64,000 nt of DNA from Sorex araneus (taxonomy: Eukaryota > Chordata > Mammalia > Eulipotyphla > Soricidae): the NCBI RefSeq assembly GCF_027595985.1, contig NC_073305.1, positions 178,701,949 through 178,765,948 of the forward strand, given 5' to 3'. Under the pieces are notes generated by a model. It searched no databases. It was not told where the DNA came from and saw only the letters and a list, made by a program, of their open reading frames with translations. Of the stretch, positions 1 to 12,659 are shown piece after piece. Each line of letters starts with the position of its first letter. The stretch's first letter is position 1. Made by a program: the position numbers and the translations under genes.

Positions 1-129
1 TAACATCTTTTTTCTAACAGAGGTAGAAAAATACATACTAATAAGCACATTCCTTTTATTATTAAGATGCCTCTGAGAGCCTCCTCTCAATAGAGCTTAA
101 ATACATGTATCCTTTGTGTTCTTTTTCTG

Positions 130-352
130 TGTATGGGATGGAGTGTGCCCCTAAGGAGTGCTCAGTGGTCCCAAGAGTCAGTCTCATTGAAAATAGGCTA
201 GCTGGCTGGGGAGTTTAATGCTAAGGCCAATCAGCATCACACCTGACAGTGTTCTGGAAAGGGAAAATGAAGGGAGATGTTAGGGATTAAACTTGGGACA
301 TCGAGCATGCAAAATATGCACTCAAGCCCTTTGAGCTATTTTCCTGGTCCTT
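130..352 (-). mobile_element. Old SOR-like SINE fragment
   Basis: Strongly diverged. Recognisable only by the tRNA-like end on the complement (gggattaaacttgggacatcgagcatgcaa ... ctatttcctggtcc region at 288-352). Confidence 0.4.
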
Positions 353-476
353 CAGTTAGCTCTTTTTTTTAATGCTTTCATTTCATAGACTTGATTTGTT
401 CTCCATAAATTGTATTCTAATATCTTTACATGTATCATTATCTTTCTACAGAGCAATGATAATATATTTAGAATAG

Positions 477-707
477 CACTGTAGCAGCACTGTCGTCCCA
501 TTGTTCATTGATTTGCTCATGCAGGCACCAGTAACGTCTCCATTGTGAGACTTGTTGTTACTGTTTTTGGCATATTGAATAGCTTGCCAGGCTCTGCCGT
601 ACTGGGATACTCCCGGTAACTTGCCGGGCTCTCTGAGAGGGACAGAGGAATTGAACCTGGGTTGGCCACATGCAAGTTAAACGCCCTACCCGCTGTGCTA
701 TCTGGAT
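477..707 (-). mobile_element. B-type SINE (RTE-tailed)
   Basis: Reverse copy. It begins with the tail (cactgtcgtcccattgttcattgatttgctcatgcaggcaccagtaacgtctccattgtgag), then the body ggcatattgaatagcttgccaggctctgccg, and ends with the tRNA-like head (ctacccgctgtgctatctgg). Nearly full length. Confidence 0.85.
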
Positions 708-964
708 TTTAGGGAATATGTAGTCCCAATCTTTATTTTACAGAGGAGAAAATGTAAAAATTGCCAATGACTTGCCCAGATCTTACACTGAATTGCAAGG
801 AGAGTCAGGCATTAAAATTTGCCTCTTCTAATCTCTCTCATCTGTTCTCATCATTAAATTAACAAAGAGGTTGTATATCAAAATAAATCTAGAGCCTGAA
901 GTTATTTCCTCAAAACAATCTTTGCGTATCTTTTGATCAAACAGCAGAAATAAGAATTGCCATT

Positions 965-1118
965 GGGCTAGAGAGATGGTATAGAGGGTAAGGCGCCTGC
1001 TTTGCATGCAGGCACTCTTGATCCTTTCCCCCTTAGAGTCCCCTGATCCCCAACCAGGAGGATGTCCTGAACATAGCCAGGTGTGGTTCAAAAGCAAAAC
1101 AAACAAAACAAACAAAAA
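965..1118 (+). mobile_element. SOR-type SINE, diverged
   Basis: Head gggctagagagatggtatagagggtaaggcgcctgctttgcatgcagg, degraded middle, tail ccaggtgtggttcaaaagcaaaacaaac. An older copy. Confidence 0.7.
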
Positions 1119-1359
1119 AACACCAACAGAAAAAGAACAGTCATAAATAATTCTCTCATTGTACAAGACACCAATTAGATTCTTTTTGACTATGTTTAAA
1201 TGTTCAAAGAATTTGTTATGTTAACATTGCCCCACCATGCCGTACCATGCCATGGAAATTTGCATTGTGGAACAACCCTAGGTGGCTCATAGCCAGACAA
1301 CAGAAAGCATGGGACAAACTCAGTTTTCAGACAAGGCATAATATTGAACTTCTATGTTA

Positions 1360-1823
1360 TTAGAAGGACTGCACTCATTTGTGGAGTATAGAATAACATC
1401 ACATGAGGCTGACACCCAAGGATGGTAGATACAATGGCCAGGAGGATTGTCCCATAGCTGGAAGACTGCTTCATGAGCGAAAGGGAGAAGGCAGATGGAA
1501 TAGAGAAGGGATCACTAAGAAAATGATGGCTGGAGGAACCAGTTGGGATGGGAAATGCGTGCCAAAAGTAGATAATGGACCAAACATGGTGACCTCTCAG
1601 TGTCTGTTGTTGCAAGCCATAATACCCCAAAGTAGAGAGAGAGTATGGGGAATATTGTCTGCCATTGAGGCAGGGGGAGGGTGGGAAGGGAGTGGTATAC
1701 CAGGGATATTGGTGGTGGGGAATATGCACTGGTGGAGGGAGGGGTGTTTGATCAATGTATGATTGTAACCCAAACATGAAAGCTTGAACTATCTCATGGT
1801 GATTCAATAAAATAAAAAAAAAA
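1360..1823 (+). mobile_element. L1 3' UTR insertion (5'-truncated)
   Basis: Flanked by a 14-bp target duplication gaacttctatgtta (1346-1359 and 1824-1837). It ends ctcatggtgattcaataaaataaaaaaaaaa, and carries the purine tract ggcagggggagggtgggaaggg typical of an L1 3' UTR. The same 3' end recurs at least five times in this window in both orientations. Confidence 0.85.
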
Positions 1824-1906
1824 GAACTTCTATGTTACATCAATTTTTGTTACATCAGTCAGGTGATTTAGCCAAGTAGGAAGAGCCCTTGTGTCAAGGG
1901 GTTATT

Positions 1907-2074
1907 TCTTTTTTTTTAATGCTTTTTGGGTCACATCTGGCAATACTCAGAAGTTACTCCTGGCTCTGCACTCAGGAATCACTCCTGGCAGTGCCCAGGG
2001 GACCACAGGGGATGCTGGGTTGGCTGTGTGCAAGGCTGTGTGCAAGCCCTACAAATGCTATCATTCCAGCCCAT
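1907..2074 (-). mobile_element. SOR-type SINE
   Basis: Reverse copy from ctttttgggtcacatctggc to ctatcattccagccc; short direct duplication of 'gtgcaagg' sequence near the tRNA-like end. Confidence 0.85.
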
Positions 2075-2462
2075 CTAATGAAGCACAGTTCACTGCTCTT
2101 GTCCTAGGAATGTTGGCGCCATCGGGTTCCTTCTGGTCTGTGAAAGCTCTATCCTTCTTGATCACTGTGGCCCTGTGCTCTTAGGCTGAGCTCTGAACAG
2201 TTGCTAAACCCTTCACTGAAGCATGCGCGCTGGCAGATGTCAAATACAAACATCTCCTTCAATTTGTGAAAAGCAAGTTTCTTCTCTCTTCTATAGACTC
2301 CTAGACACACGTTCCCAGGAGATTTCTTTCTCTAGGGTTCCAGCTGGCCCCAGTGAGGACTGGTCTTAGCTTGCTTACAACTGATTGGATGCTGGGATAG
2401 AATCCATTCTCTTTGATTAAGAAAAAAAACACTCAATAACCTAGTGTTCTAAAATACATCTT

Positions 2463-2631
2463 TTGCATTTTGGGGGAGTCACACCCGGCAATGCACAGAG
2501 GTTACTCCTAGTCCTCCACTCAGAAATTACTCCTGGTGGTGCTCAGGGGACCATATGGGATTCTGCAAATCAAACCTGGGTCAGCCGTGTGCAAGAAAAA
2601 TGCCCTACCCACTGTGCTATTGCTCCAGCCC
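2463..2631 (-). mobile_element. SOR-type SINE with target duplication
   Basis: Flanked by exact 14-bp repeats ctaaaatacatctt (2449-2462 and 2632-2645). Reverse copy, essentially full length. Confidence 0.92.
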
Positions 2632-3068
2632 CTAAAATACATCTTAATTGTTCCTGAGTGCAGAGCAAGGCCAGGTATGGCCCCCCAACCCAAACCAAAA
2701 TAAAATAAAATACATCTTCAAATATGAATACTCTTACTAAGGAGGTCAGGACAAAGGGAGGGATGGAGAGGATTGAAGTATGGTGGGATGGTGGTGAGGA
2801 ATCTTGGACCCTTTGTGGTGATGGAGGTTTAGTTGCTTCATACACCAGAGGCATAAACAATGACACAGTTGTAAATTTTGTTACTATAAGAGTAATTGAA
2901 AATGTAAATACTTTGAATAAATTTTAATATTATTTATGTCTAAAGTTATGTAAATATTATTCAAAATCTATTAGATAAGTAATACATAATGTTATGGTAT
3001 GTAAATTGATAAAATGTTGAATGCATGCTTACATTTTCCCCTGTACATCTATAAACAATTCATTTCCT

Positions 3069-3300
3069 TTTTTTTTCTTTCCAAAGTTTTATTTTGTTAA
3101 AGCACTGTGAATTACAAATTTCCATTGCAAGTTGGGTTTTTGACATGCAAGGTTTCATCACCAAGCCCACCACCAGGGTCAACTTCCCTCTACCAGTGTT
3201 TCTAGGTTCCCTCTCTCAAACCCCCCACCGCCCAACCCCCGACGACTCCCACCCTAGCTCCAGTCTGTCATCTTGAAAGGCACCTTTTAAATCTAGTTAT
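3069..3300 (-). mobile_element. Probable L1 3' UTR fragment, diverged
   Basis: T-rich start followed by the C-rich block caaaccccccaccgcccaacccc and a 'caccaagcccaccaccagggtcaacttccctctaccagtg' pattern reminiscent of the other reverse L1 3' ends here. It may extend to about 3560. Confidence 0.45.
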
Positions 3301-3745
3301 TAAATGTTGGATCTTGAGATTTCAGTGCTGTTGATTCTGTGGTTTGGATATTTAGCTCTGTCATTCCTTACACTACCAATGTATCTAAATCTCCTTTACC
3401 TCTGCCTGTCTCCCCTGCTCTCCATTGCTATTCATCCCTTCTCCCTTGCCCCTTCACTCTATTTTTTTCCTTCTCCCTAAACTCTGGAGCCAACAATGGT
3501 ATGCATCCCCTTTAAACCATTGCATTTCCTCATCCTGTTACTCTAAATACCACATATAATTTTCCTTTGCATTATGTAATTATTATGCAAACATAAGCCT
3601 ATAATGGCAACTTGCAGCTCTTGAAAACCTTAGATTATGTCTGATAAAATTTTTGTATCTCCTTTCGTTCCTAGTACTCTGAGAACCACTCCTGGCTGTT
3701 CCATACATACACTTAGGGATACTTGCTTCATCATTATTATTATTA

Positions 3746-4240
3746 TTTAAATTTTTTATTAGTGAATCACCATGAGATAAAGTTACAGACTTACAAACTT
3801 TCATGCGTGCATTTCAGTCATACAATGATCAAGTACCCATCCCTCCACCAGTGCCCATTTTCCACCATCAAAGGTTCCAGCATCCCTCCTACCACCCCTA
3901 TCCCATCCCCTCCACCCCACCCCTCTGTGGCAGGGCATTCCCTTTTGTTTTCTCTCTCCTTTTGGGTGTTGTGGTTTGCAATAGAGGTATTAAGTGGTCA
4001 TCATGTTCAGTCTATAGTCTACTTTCAGCACGCATCTCCCATCCCAAGTGGGCCCTCCTAGCAGCCTTTACTTGGTGGTTCCTTCTCTATCAGAGCTGCC
4101 TTTCCCCCCAGCATATGAGGCTGGCTTCTAAGCTGTGGAGGAGTCCTCCTAGTATTTATTTCTACTATTCTTGGGTATTAGTGTCCCATTCTGTTACTTT
4201 CCGACACGTTCTCTGCTTGCTGCACTTACCAGTGGCATAG
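3746..4240 (-). mobile_element. L1 3' UTR copy, reverse
   Basis: Starts tttaaattttttattagtgaatcaccatgagataaagttac and continues cacccatccctccaccagtgcccattttccaccatc, the complement of the L1 3' end at 1360-1823. It extends about 490 bp. Confidence 0.8.
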
Positions 4241-4381
4241 TCAGATGCTTTTTTTCCCCTTCAGAATGGAAGGAAATACAATATTGAGTCATTCCAAAAT
4301 TCAAAGGCAAACATTACTTGCCAGGGTAAAGAATAAAGTAAAGTTTGTGGTTGTGATGTTCTGTTCTAATGTGTATTGAGG

Positions 4382-4438
4382 GGTGTGTGTGTGTGTCTGT
4401 GTCTCTCTCTATGCTTCTGTGTATCTTCTACCTCCCAT

Positions 4439-4476
<38 letters not shown>
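4382..4476. repeat. GT/CA microsatellites
   Basis: A GT run at 4382-4398 and (AC)15 at 4447-4476, separated by a CT-rich stretch. Confidence 0.95.
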
Positions 4477-4479
<3 letters not shown>

Positions 4480-4482
<3 letters not shown>

Positions 4483-5519
4483 AGGGATGGTGTCAGGTAG
4501 GGGCCAGTGAGAAGGTAATATCCATTGTGTTGCAGTGAATAGTGGAAAAGCCATCAAGCTGACAAGTGTGTGGGCCTCGGGCTCGAAAGCAATGACTTAC
4601 TGGCGACTGTGTCAGAAAAGAGGGCTCTGAGCTGAGAAAGGCTGGAAAATTACCTAGAGCTCGGATGCTCTAGTTAATTTAGACACATGAACCTTTGTTC
4701 CTACAAGCAGCAAGTGGACCAACAAGAGTTGAGAGTACACGGGTGATGGGCAGATGCTCTGATGTGAAGTTGTCTGCTGATAATGGCAGGTTTGGAAAAG
4801 GAAACTCAACTTGTAACACCAATGACTGTCTAGGGGATGAGTGGGGGAGGATGGAGAGAACAATACTAGAACAATCGTGTAAGTTTGGCTAGGGAAGGGG
4901 CAGGGAGGGCAGGCAAGCCCAGTGGGTAACCAGAGGATGCTAATAAGTGCAGGATAACGTAAGCAACTGAAGCTGCTTCTCTCTTCCTTTGCAGATCAGA
5001 TTAGCAGGTCTGTGGCTGGCCAACCCGCCCATTTTCCCAGAAAGTGGGGCTCTACTAAAAAGGCAAAGCGGTGTGGTTAAACACCCTATCAGTGGGTGAG
5101 TATGTGCCAGAGGAACCACGGGGCTTTTTTGCTTCTCGTTTGTTTTCTGTGTGTGTAACAGATGAATATGTGAAAGTTGGAATAGTGTCCGTGAGGAAAG
5201 GGGAGCTGGAGTTTTGTAGCTTCAAACACATCCTCCACGAAGAATGTATTTATACTCTGGAGGGTCACTGCTGCCACTGAGGACAAGGGGAGGAGACTGG
5301 GGGTAAGAGTCTGTGCCCCTACCATGGGCAATGAAAAACAGTGGGCAAACACCCGGGAAGATACGTTTGGAGTAGTCTGGAGAAAAAAAAATGTTGGAAA
5401 GAAATGAAAGAAATGAAGCCATGGAGACACCAGAATTTCTTTAAGATGTGTGGTTTCTGTCATCAGTTCATTAATCATGTGGAGTTTGTGGTGAAGTTAC
5501 ATTAATCAAGAACCACGGG
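4480..5519. other. Unique sequence, no gene seen
   Basis: No repeat family, exon or conserved protein recognised. Open frames are short and without codon structure. Confidence 0.5.
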
Positions 5520-5710
5520 TTTTTTGTTTTGTTTTGTTTTGTTTTTTGCTTTTTGAGTCATTTCCGGCGATGCTCAGAAGTTACTCCTGGCTCTGCACTC
5601 AGGCATTAGTCCTGGCGGTGCTCAGGAATCCATATGGGATGCTGGGAATTGAACCTGGGTCGGCTGCATGCAGGGCAAACACCCTACCAGCTGTGTTATC
5701 GCCCAACCCC
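5520..5710 (-). mobile_element. SOR-type SINE
   Basis: Reverse copy led by a (TTTTG)n run that represents the expanded A-rich tail. Ends gtgttatcgcccaacccc. Confidence 0.88.
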
Positions 5711-6450
5711 CAAGATCCAAGTTCTTGACCATTTCTAGATATTTATCAGCCATAACAAAGATGACTGAAGATGGTATTAGATAATTTCCTCTGAAAATTG
5801 TATTGGCTTGTACAAGTATTAATGTCTCCTGAGTGCTTGTTAATTAATCTTGAGGTCAGACGAGACCTAAAATCATTTAAACTTTAATTTTTAATATTTA
5901 AAGATAATATAACAGTAGCTTCTTAAAAAATTAGACAGGTACCTACCATAAGTTTTAGCTGACTCATTAAGAGGACTTTATTTGAAAGAAATTAAAGTGT
6001 ATGTTCATATGAAGACTTAAATACATAGATTCACAACATCTTAAAATCAATCATTTTTAAAGATAACACTTCCTTTAATTTTGTAGACATGAAACATTTA
6101 CTTCTCTCTTTGGCAGAGTAGATTCAAATCACTTAGTTTTATGCAATAAAATCTCTGATATAAGCCACATGCCACTTTTCTGTTTTAGCAATGTTTTAAA
6201 AAGTAAAAAGTTAGTAGGCCATTAGAAATAGAAAAATACCAAAATTTCATGCCATTGTTGTAAAATTTCTAGAGGAGATATTACATTCTTTTTGCTGAGG
6301 TATTAAAATTCTATGTATCTATTTCATTTTCAGCACATGTCAATTTTGGTGCTAAATTTTTATCAGAATATTGGATCTCAGTGTAGATATGTGAAGACGT
6401 ATTGTTAAAAAAAAGTCTTGTTTGTCTAAACTGTTAAAAAAATATGCACA

Positions 6451-6612
6451 AGGGCCGGCATGACAGTGCAGTGGGTAGGCCTTGCACTGGCGACCTGGAT
6501 TTATCCAGCGCACCCCATAGGATCCCCTGGACCCTCCAAGAGTGATTCCTGGGTGTACAGCCTGAAGTAACCCCTGAGCATCTCCGGGCATGGCCCCAAA
6601 ACAAAACAAAAA
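6451..6612 (+). mobile_element. SOR-type SINE, diverged
   Basis: gggccggcatgacagtgcagtgggtagg head and ctgagcatctccgggcatggccccaaaacaaaacaaaa tail, with small deletions in the tRNA-like part. Confidence 0.75.
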
Positions 6613-6696
6613 AAGCTTAAAAATTTCCAGTGATTCAATTGGCTCTTCCAATAATAATTAATTCAATTTCATTTCATCCATTGAAACCATTAAATA

Positions 6697-6868
6697 AGGA
6701 CTGGAGGGATTGTTTAGGGGGTAGGGCGTTTGTCTTGCAGTCTGCAGACCTGGGTGTTTGATCCCAGTGCCCAGTATGATCCTGGAGCCCGCGAGGAGTG
6801 GATCCCTGAGTGCAGAGCCCTTAGTAACTCCCTCCGCACTGCTTGGTGTGGCCCCGAACAAACAGCAG
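6697..6868 (+). mobile_element. SOR-type SINE
   Basis: aaggactggagggattgtttagggggtagggcg head, then cagagcccttagtaactccctccgcactgcttggtgtggccccgaacaaac. Only 85 bp from the preceding copy, same orientation. Confidence 0.8.
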
Positions 6869-6879
6869 CCAACACCCCC

Positions 6880-9800
6880 AGTCTCCCATTACATTAAATA
6901 AAAGGAAATAAAAATCCTGTCAGAACGGCCATAGTTCAAGTGTTTATGCCTGGGGACTATCATTTTGAATAACGAAGGTGAAGATTACCTTTAGTAAATT
7001 CATTTAAAAGTGAGAGCACTTTATTGCGCTTCTCTGTCATGCTAGAGCTTGAGTTTTGCTCTTTTGTTGATTGCAGTCAACAGGCTTCTGTTGATTGCCC
7101 TCAAACAGGCTCCACCTTTCTGCGGCGTCAGTTCCATACCTGCCTGAAGATGGCAGCAACTCTTCCTGAAACGATGAGGGGGTGGGGTTGCTAGGACTTC
7201 CTGATCAGAATCTGGAATTTTTCTTAGAAAGCGTCTCGGTTTTCTGGGCAATTCTTTGTTAGCAGAGGTTACAAACTTTTTGAGCCGTTCTGCATAAAGG
7301 ACTTGTTGATTATTTTTAAAAAAATCCCTTTTTACCTCTATTTTGAAACTTTCCTTTTTTTTTTTTCTTTTCTCATTTAGAATAAGAGGACAGAAGTTCG
7401 CAGGTGAAAAGTGAAAGATACAATTAATGGACTTTCACCCTATTCCCATTTTGGGAATGTGGATTACCCCTGCCGCTCCATAAAAACTGCTCCAAGTAGT
7501 TGAGAGGGAGTTCTAAATACTGCGGTCGTGTTAAGCTATTTTAAAATTTTTCCATTTTATTTTGCAAGGGAATTTTTAACAGTCCATGCATGCGGACTGT
7601 TTTGTACCACATAAAATATAATTATCTTGTAGAATATCCATCTATGCTGCAGACAGATACATGTTCTATGATATTCCATGTAATACGGAATATGCATGGA
7701 TACATTTTGAAGTACCACTCTCCTCCCCATCACACTTTAGTGATAAAGAACATTCCATAAATATCGAGCTTTAACAAGTCAGGGAGAATCCTGCTGTGTT
7801 TTGAAAACTGATGTATATCCTTGTCTGGCATGTGATAACTCTTGAATATGAAACCACAGCAAATCGTTGTGTGTTTTCTTGATTCTTTCTGATTGACGTG
7901 TTAAAACCACAGGCTTTCTTTTCTTCAACTATTGCTCAGTCTGTTTCCAGAATGAAGTGTCAAGATTCTCTTTGAATTTTAATCATGATGGTGCTTATTT
8001 TAGTTTTACGACTACTTATACCGTAAGTTGTATAAGTCTAATTTCTATACTTTGACCTTCAAATTCTATAGCTTTTTTACTTTTTAATTCATATCTAAAA
8101 CTGTAACATCTATGAAATAGTGGAGAAAAGAGGTAAAAAGAGTAACAGAGAAGTTAAGTTATTAGTGACACTTCCATGACAGAAGTTATACTCGATTCCT
8201 TGACTCTTTTGTGTATCTTTTCTTCCTTTACCTCCTTTAACTCTTGTAGCAATTTTTACAGGTAAGGAAATTTAGAAGATTACTATGCTTGTCACTTTAG
8301 AAGGTGGAAGATATAGTTCAGAAAACCACCTGAAAGAAATTTGTTTCTCATCTGTTTAGTAGTCCATTAAAAGGGCTTGTTCTATTTGAAGACATTAGAA
8401 AATTTAAAATGTGGTGCCATTTGTCTAATTTTGCTCCTACTTCTGGTTCTTTCTAATATCCTGATGATTCTTCTATCTGCTTCCTTTACAGTTTTTTTTA
8501 AAGCTTTTCTTTCAAAATTATAACAATTACCCAAACTTCAGCATTTGGCTTTCTTTTTTGTTTCCTTCTCCGTTAATTACCACATTCAATCTCATGGTTT
8601 CAACTATGTTCCCATGCACAGTAATTTTCAAGATTATGACTTTATTCTCCTATTAGTCAGAAAAGGATAATTGCTGAGCAAAGAGCATCATAAATCTCAG
8701 TGACTTGTTTGTCTCCCCACACAGATCCTAATGCCAACACGTACATTCCCGCTCTCCTGGGTGGGTTCCCGATGAAAGGCCGCGCAGGAATCCGCACCCT
8801 CTCTCCTAATTTATTTCATATGTGGGACTCTGATTGTAGTCTGCTGATAACTAAGAATCTCTTCTGAGAAGGCTGTTTCTCAATGTGAAAGTGAAAGAAA
8901 CTATAGCTTAATGACAGATCTAATAACTAAAGTCAAAGTGTCAGTTTGGTGATAGGTAAAACGTGTTTCAGGATGCCTACACCAAAGGCAGTGTGATGTG
9001 ATCACACACGCGTCAAAGGGAACAAATAAACCTCAGCAGAATTTGCTGCGCTTTCGTACCAGAGGGGCATCACATGAAAAAGATGTACATGGCTTTTTAA
9101 AAACTCAACTGGACTCTCCCGACTTCTCTTGTTGGGGCTCATCATGTATCTGTGATTTCTATTGGGAAGGAAATCACATTTTGCTAACCCTACTGTAACT
9201 GCTATGGCCACTCATGTATAAAGGGGAATGAAAAGTGTGGGTTAAAACTTTGTGAAATTGTTTCTCTATCCAATGTTACTGCACTGCTCTGAATAAGGCC
9301 TTAGGTTCTTGCGACTTCTGTATCTTTTTTTCATAGATCTAATCTATAATAAGCAAAGAAGGCCTTGAAGGATGATCAAGACCTTTGAAGGCCAAACCAG
9401 GAGTGGGCATATACCACTTACAATCATTGCTTATGGGTGAGACTAATTGTACAGTTCCTTCAACAAGGGGCAGGGACCTGTATGTCAGTGATGTGTCCAG
9501 AAAGAAGGCAGGATATAGTAAGTGAGGGACAGTTGTTTAGGTGAGAATCAACAACGAATGTTTAAATGAGCAAGAGAAAATATGATGGGAAGCAGAATTA
9601 TCTTTACACAAGACACTGAAAGGAAAAATAGTCTAGCAGAGATTAATCTTACCCAAGTGATTAAAAGTGAAATCACCAGTAATGAGATAATTAAATTCAA
9701 CATCATGCATCCTGGTATAATGCACAAAGGAAAAAAAACATTTTTGTAGTATTCCTGTTTCAAATCTATAATCCAACACATCATTTTTGTAGAATTCCTG

Positions 9801-9917
9801 TTCCAAATCCATAACCCAAATCTGGATTAAGTCATAAGAAAGTATCACAGAATCCCCAACTGGATGACACTCTATACAATGGATGACTAGGATGTTTCAA
9901 ATTTGGTTAAACCACAT
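6880..9917. other. 3 kb repeat-poor unique sequence
   Basis: No SINE or LINE recognised in about 3 kb, against roughly one per kilobase nearby. No exon could be supported; open frames here are short. Possibly constrained noncoding sequence. Confidence 0.45.
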
Positions 9918-10155
9918 ACTATATGCAAGTGAAGGAGTCTGTGTTGCAAGCCATAATTCCCAAAAGTAGAGAGTATGTGGAATATTGTCTGCCATGGAGG
10001 CAGGGGGAGGGAGGGAAAGGGGAGTATACCGGGGATATTTGTAGTGGGGAATGTGCACTGATGGAGGGATGGGTGTTTGATCATTGTGAGATTGTAACCC
10101 AAACATGAAAGCTTGTAACTATCTCATGGTGATTCAATAAAATTTTAAAAAAATT
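9918..10155 (+). mobile_element. L1 3' UTR copy
   Basis: tctgtgttgcaagccataattcccaaaagtagagagtatg ... tatctcatggtgattcaataaaattttaaaaaaatt; the same 3' end as 1360-1823 but more 5'-truncated. Confidence 0.82.
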
Positions 10156-10334
10156 GACAACTAACTCATGTGTAATCCAGGATTCAATATTGAATCAGAC
10201 AATGGGCAAGCTCTGGATTAGATCTGAGTTAAATAAAAAAAACTCTACCTATGTGAGTTTACTGATTTTTAAGAGTATTGTAGTTAAGGTGAAAGAAAAG
10301 CTCTTGCTTTTGGAATTATGAGCTTGACTTCCTA

Positions 10335-10530
10335 CTTTTATTTATTTTTTATTTTTATCTATTTTTGCTTTTTGGGTCACACCCAGTGATGCAAAGGGGT
10401 TACTCCTGGCTCTGCACTCAGGAATTTCTCCTGGCAGTGCTCAAGGGACCATATGGAATGCTGGGAATCGAACCTGGGTTGGCCGCGTGCAAGGCAAACA
10501 CCCTATCCACTGTGTTATCACTCCAGCCCC
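10335..10530 (-). mobile_element. SOR-type SINE with target duplication
   Basis: Reverse copy with a T-rich start. 9-bp repeats tgacttcct flank it at 10325-10333 and 10531-10539. Confidence 0.88.
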
Positions 10531-10802
10531 TGACTTCCTGTTTAAAAAAAAAATCTGAGGTGCAGAATAGATTGGTTCAGTCAGCTCATTAGATGTATGA
10601 TGAGGTGATATAAGTATGAAAAAATGTCTGATAAAATATTGACCTTTGGTAATTTAGGTGAAATGTATATGGGAATTTTTTGCAGTGATTTTGCAACTTT
10701 TGGGGCAACTTTTACCTTGATATTGTGTTGCATAATTAGATATATATTTAAATATTGGAATCGCTGATGGTTTTAACAAAACTTCATTGAGAATCTGGAC
10801 CT

Positions 10803-10992
10803 TTTTTGCTTGTTTTTTGGTTTTTTTTTTTTTTTTTGGTGCCACATCTGACCTTGCTCAGGGTTTACTTCCAGCTCTCAGCTTAAGGATCACACCTGGC
10901 AGGCTCAGGGACCAAATGGGATGCTGGGGATGGAACCTGGGTTGGCCACAATCAAGGCAAGCACCATACCTGCTGTACTATCTCTTTAGTCA
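10803..10992 (-). mobile_element. SOR-type SINE, diverged
   Basis: T-run then ggtgccacatctgaccttgctcagggtttac, ending ctgctgtactatctctttagtc. Older copy. Confidence 0.75.
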
Positions 10993-11182
10993 CAGCATTT
11001 GCTAATGTCTATAGTATACATAGTTCCATCATAGTCAATCAAAATTATTAAATTCAGGTTATTGTATGTGGAGCTGAAGTTAAAAAAAACAACAAGAAAT
11101 TTTGGTTTATTATAAACTCCATAACAAGTAAAATTTAATTAAGCCAATCACATGAAAATTAGGTTTTTATACAAATAAAAGT

Positions 11183-11453
11183 ATCACTGTATCATTGTAT
11201 CACTGTCATCCTGTTGATCACGGTTTTCTCGTGATCAATAGGATGACCAGTAATGTCTCCATTCATCCTAGCCCTGAGATTTTAGCAGCCTCTCTTTACT
11301 CATTCTTCTCCATGGTGCTGCATTGGAGGCTTTTTCAGGGTAAGGGGAATGAGATACATCATTGTTACTATATTTGGTATATCAAATACGCCACGGGGAG
11401 CTTGCCAGGCTCTGCTGTGCTAGCAGGATGCTCTCGGTACTTTGCCAGGGGGA
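11183..11453 (-). mobile_element. B-type SINE, variant with extra 3' segment
   Basis: Reverse copy. The tail is tcactgtatcattgtatcactgtcatcctgttgatca. Between the conserved 'ccagtaatgtctccattcatcctag' and 'ttgttactatatttggtatatcaaatacgccacgg' lies an extra ~90 bp, also present in reverse complement in the copy near 22977. Confidence 0.75.
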
Positions 11454-11460
11454 ACTAGGC

Positions 11461-11760
11461 TGTAAGAGGTCATGTGGCCACAAATGCCTTCAGGGAGTGT
11501 TGTGTTATAGTCTCTGGATGTTGGCCATTGATGAGATTACACAGCACAGGGGGCAGTTTATGGGTGTGGCTGTCAAGCTACTGGAAAATGGGGAGTCTGG
11601 GTGGAGGAGGGCCAGTCCGATCCGAGCAGGCTTGGAGATCTCAGCCACGGTCCCGCACACCTGGGTTCCTCTGCCGGTTCCTTCATGTGTGAGGCTAGTC
11701 TGAACATGTGGAGAGGGGCCTTGAGCATGGCTGTGGCTGGGTTCTGGAGGTCTTCGGCTG
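11461..11760. repeat. Unclassified interspersed repeat, related to 35280-35480
   Basis: Shares an order of motifs with 35280-35480: gtggctgtcaagctactgg / gtgactgccaagacttccc, then agtccgatccgagcaggcttggagatctcagccacggtcccgcacacctggg / cccatcccgaccttgagaaagcctagagatttcagtcacaaaacccacatacc. Family unknown, perhaps an L1 3' UTR extension. Confidence 0.5.
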
Positions 11761-11809
11761 TATGAAAGTATACTAAAATAAAAATCAGTGAAAGGTTTTG
11801 GTCTTTCAA

Positions 11810-12440
11810 TGAGATGTAATCCTGAAAACTGCTTTGGTATATCTTTTATATCTATATACCTTTGGTATATCCTGCTATTTCTAGAGGTATAAAGGTAAAT
11901 CTTTTCATTGATGGGAAATTAGTGAATTATGTAACCTAACTGTTGTACCTTTTGTGAAAACAAATTTCAAGTTCAACTATGATCAGCAATGTTTAAAATT
12001 TTCCCCCAAACTGTTTGACTTCTGAGTTGTTCAAAGTCTATTTGGAATAATCAGTTTAATATCAATGGAAGAAATTTAACTGTAAATAATACCAAAGAAA
12101 ACAAGTTTAAATTTATGCAAAACTCCCATCATGTTAATAATTATCAATTTTATTTATTTAAGCATGGATTCCACTCTAGCCTGTTCATGTGTTTATAGGT
12201 TTTATAGTTCTTAACTGAGGACCTGATTTACACCATGCAATTTTGACATATAGTTGCCTTATAAATTGTTTTTGATGTTTCTACAGTGTTAGCAACTATT
12301 GGCAAGATATACATAATAACCCACTTTAAAATTTGTGCCATAATTTATTCAATCAATCTGTTTATGTTTAGAATTTAAGTCTCCTCCTGAAATAAAAATA
12401 TAGTAGTCTCTCTCCCCAAAGTAGAACATCTATTTCTTTC
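11810..12440. other. Unique AT-rich sequence, no gene seen
   Basis: No exon, RNA gene or repeat family recognised. Confidence 0.4.
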
Positions 12441-12469
12441 TTTCTTTTAAATTTAATTTTGTTTTTATT

Positions 12470-12642
12470 TATTTATTTTGGTTTTTGGGCCACACTAAGT
12501 AGGGATAGGACTTATTCCTGTCCCTGTGCTTAAGGAACACTCCTAGAAGGGTTCAGGAGATCATATGGGGTGTTGCGGACTGAACCCGAATTGACCACAT
12601 GCAAGGCGAGCACGCTACCCACTGTATTATCACTCTGGGTCC
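12470..12642 (-). mobile_element. SOR-type SINE, first of a cluster of three
   Basis: ttttggtttttgggccacactaagtaggg to tattatcactctgggtcc; diverged reverse copy. Confidence 0.75.
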
Positions 12643-12659
12643 TATATTTTTCTTTCAGT

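Noticed and set aside
965-1040. tRNA-like segments considered as functional tRNA genes
   Set aside because: Only A/B-box-like promoter parts of SINEs; no full cloverleaf recognised.
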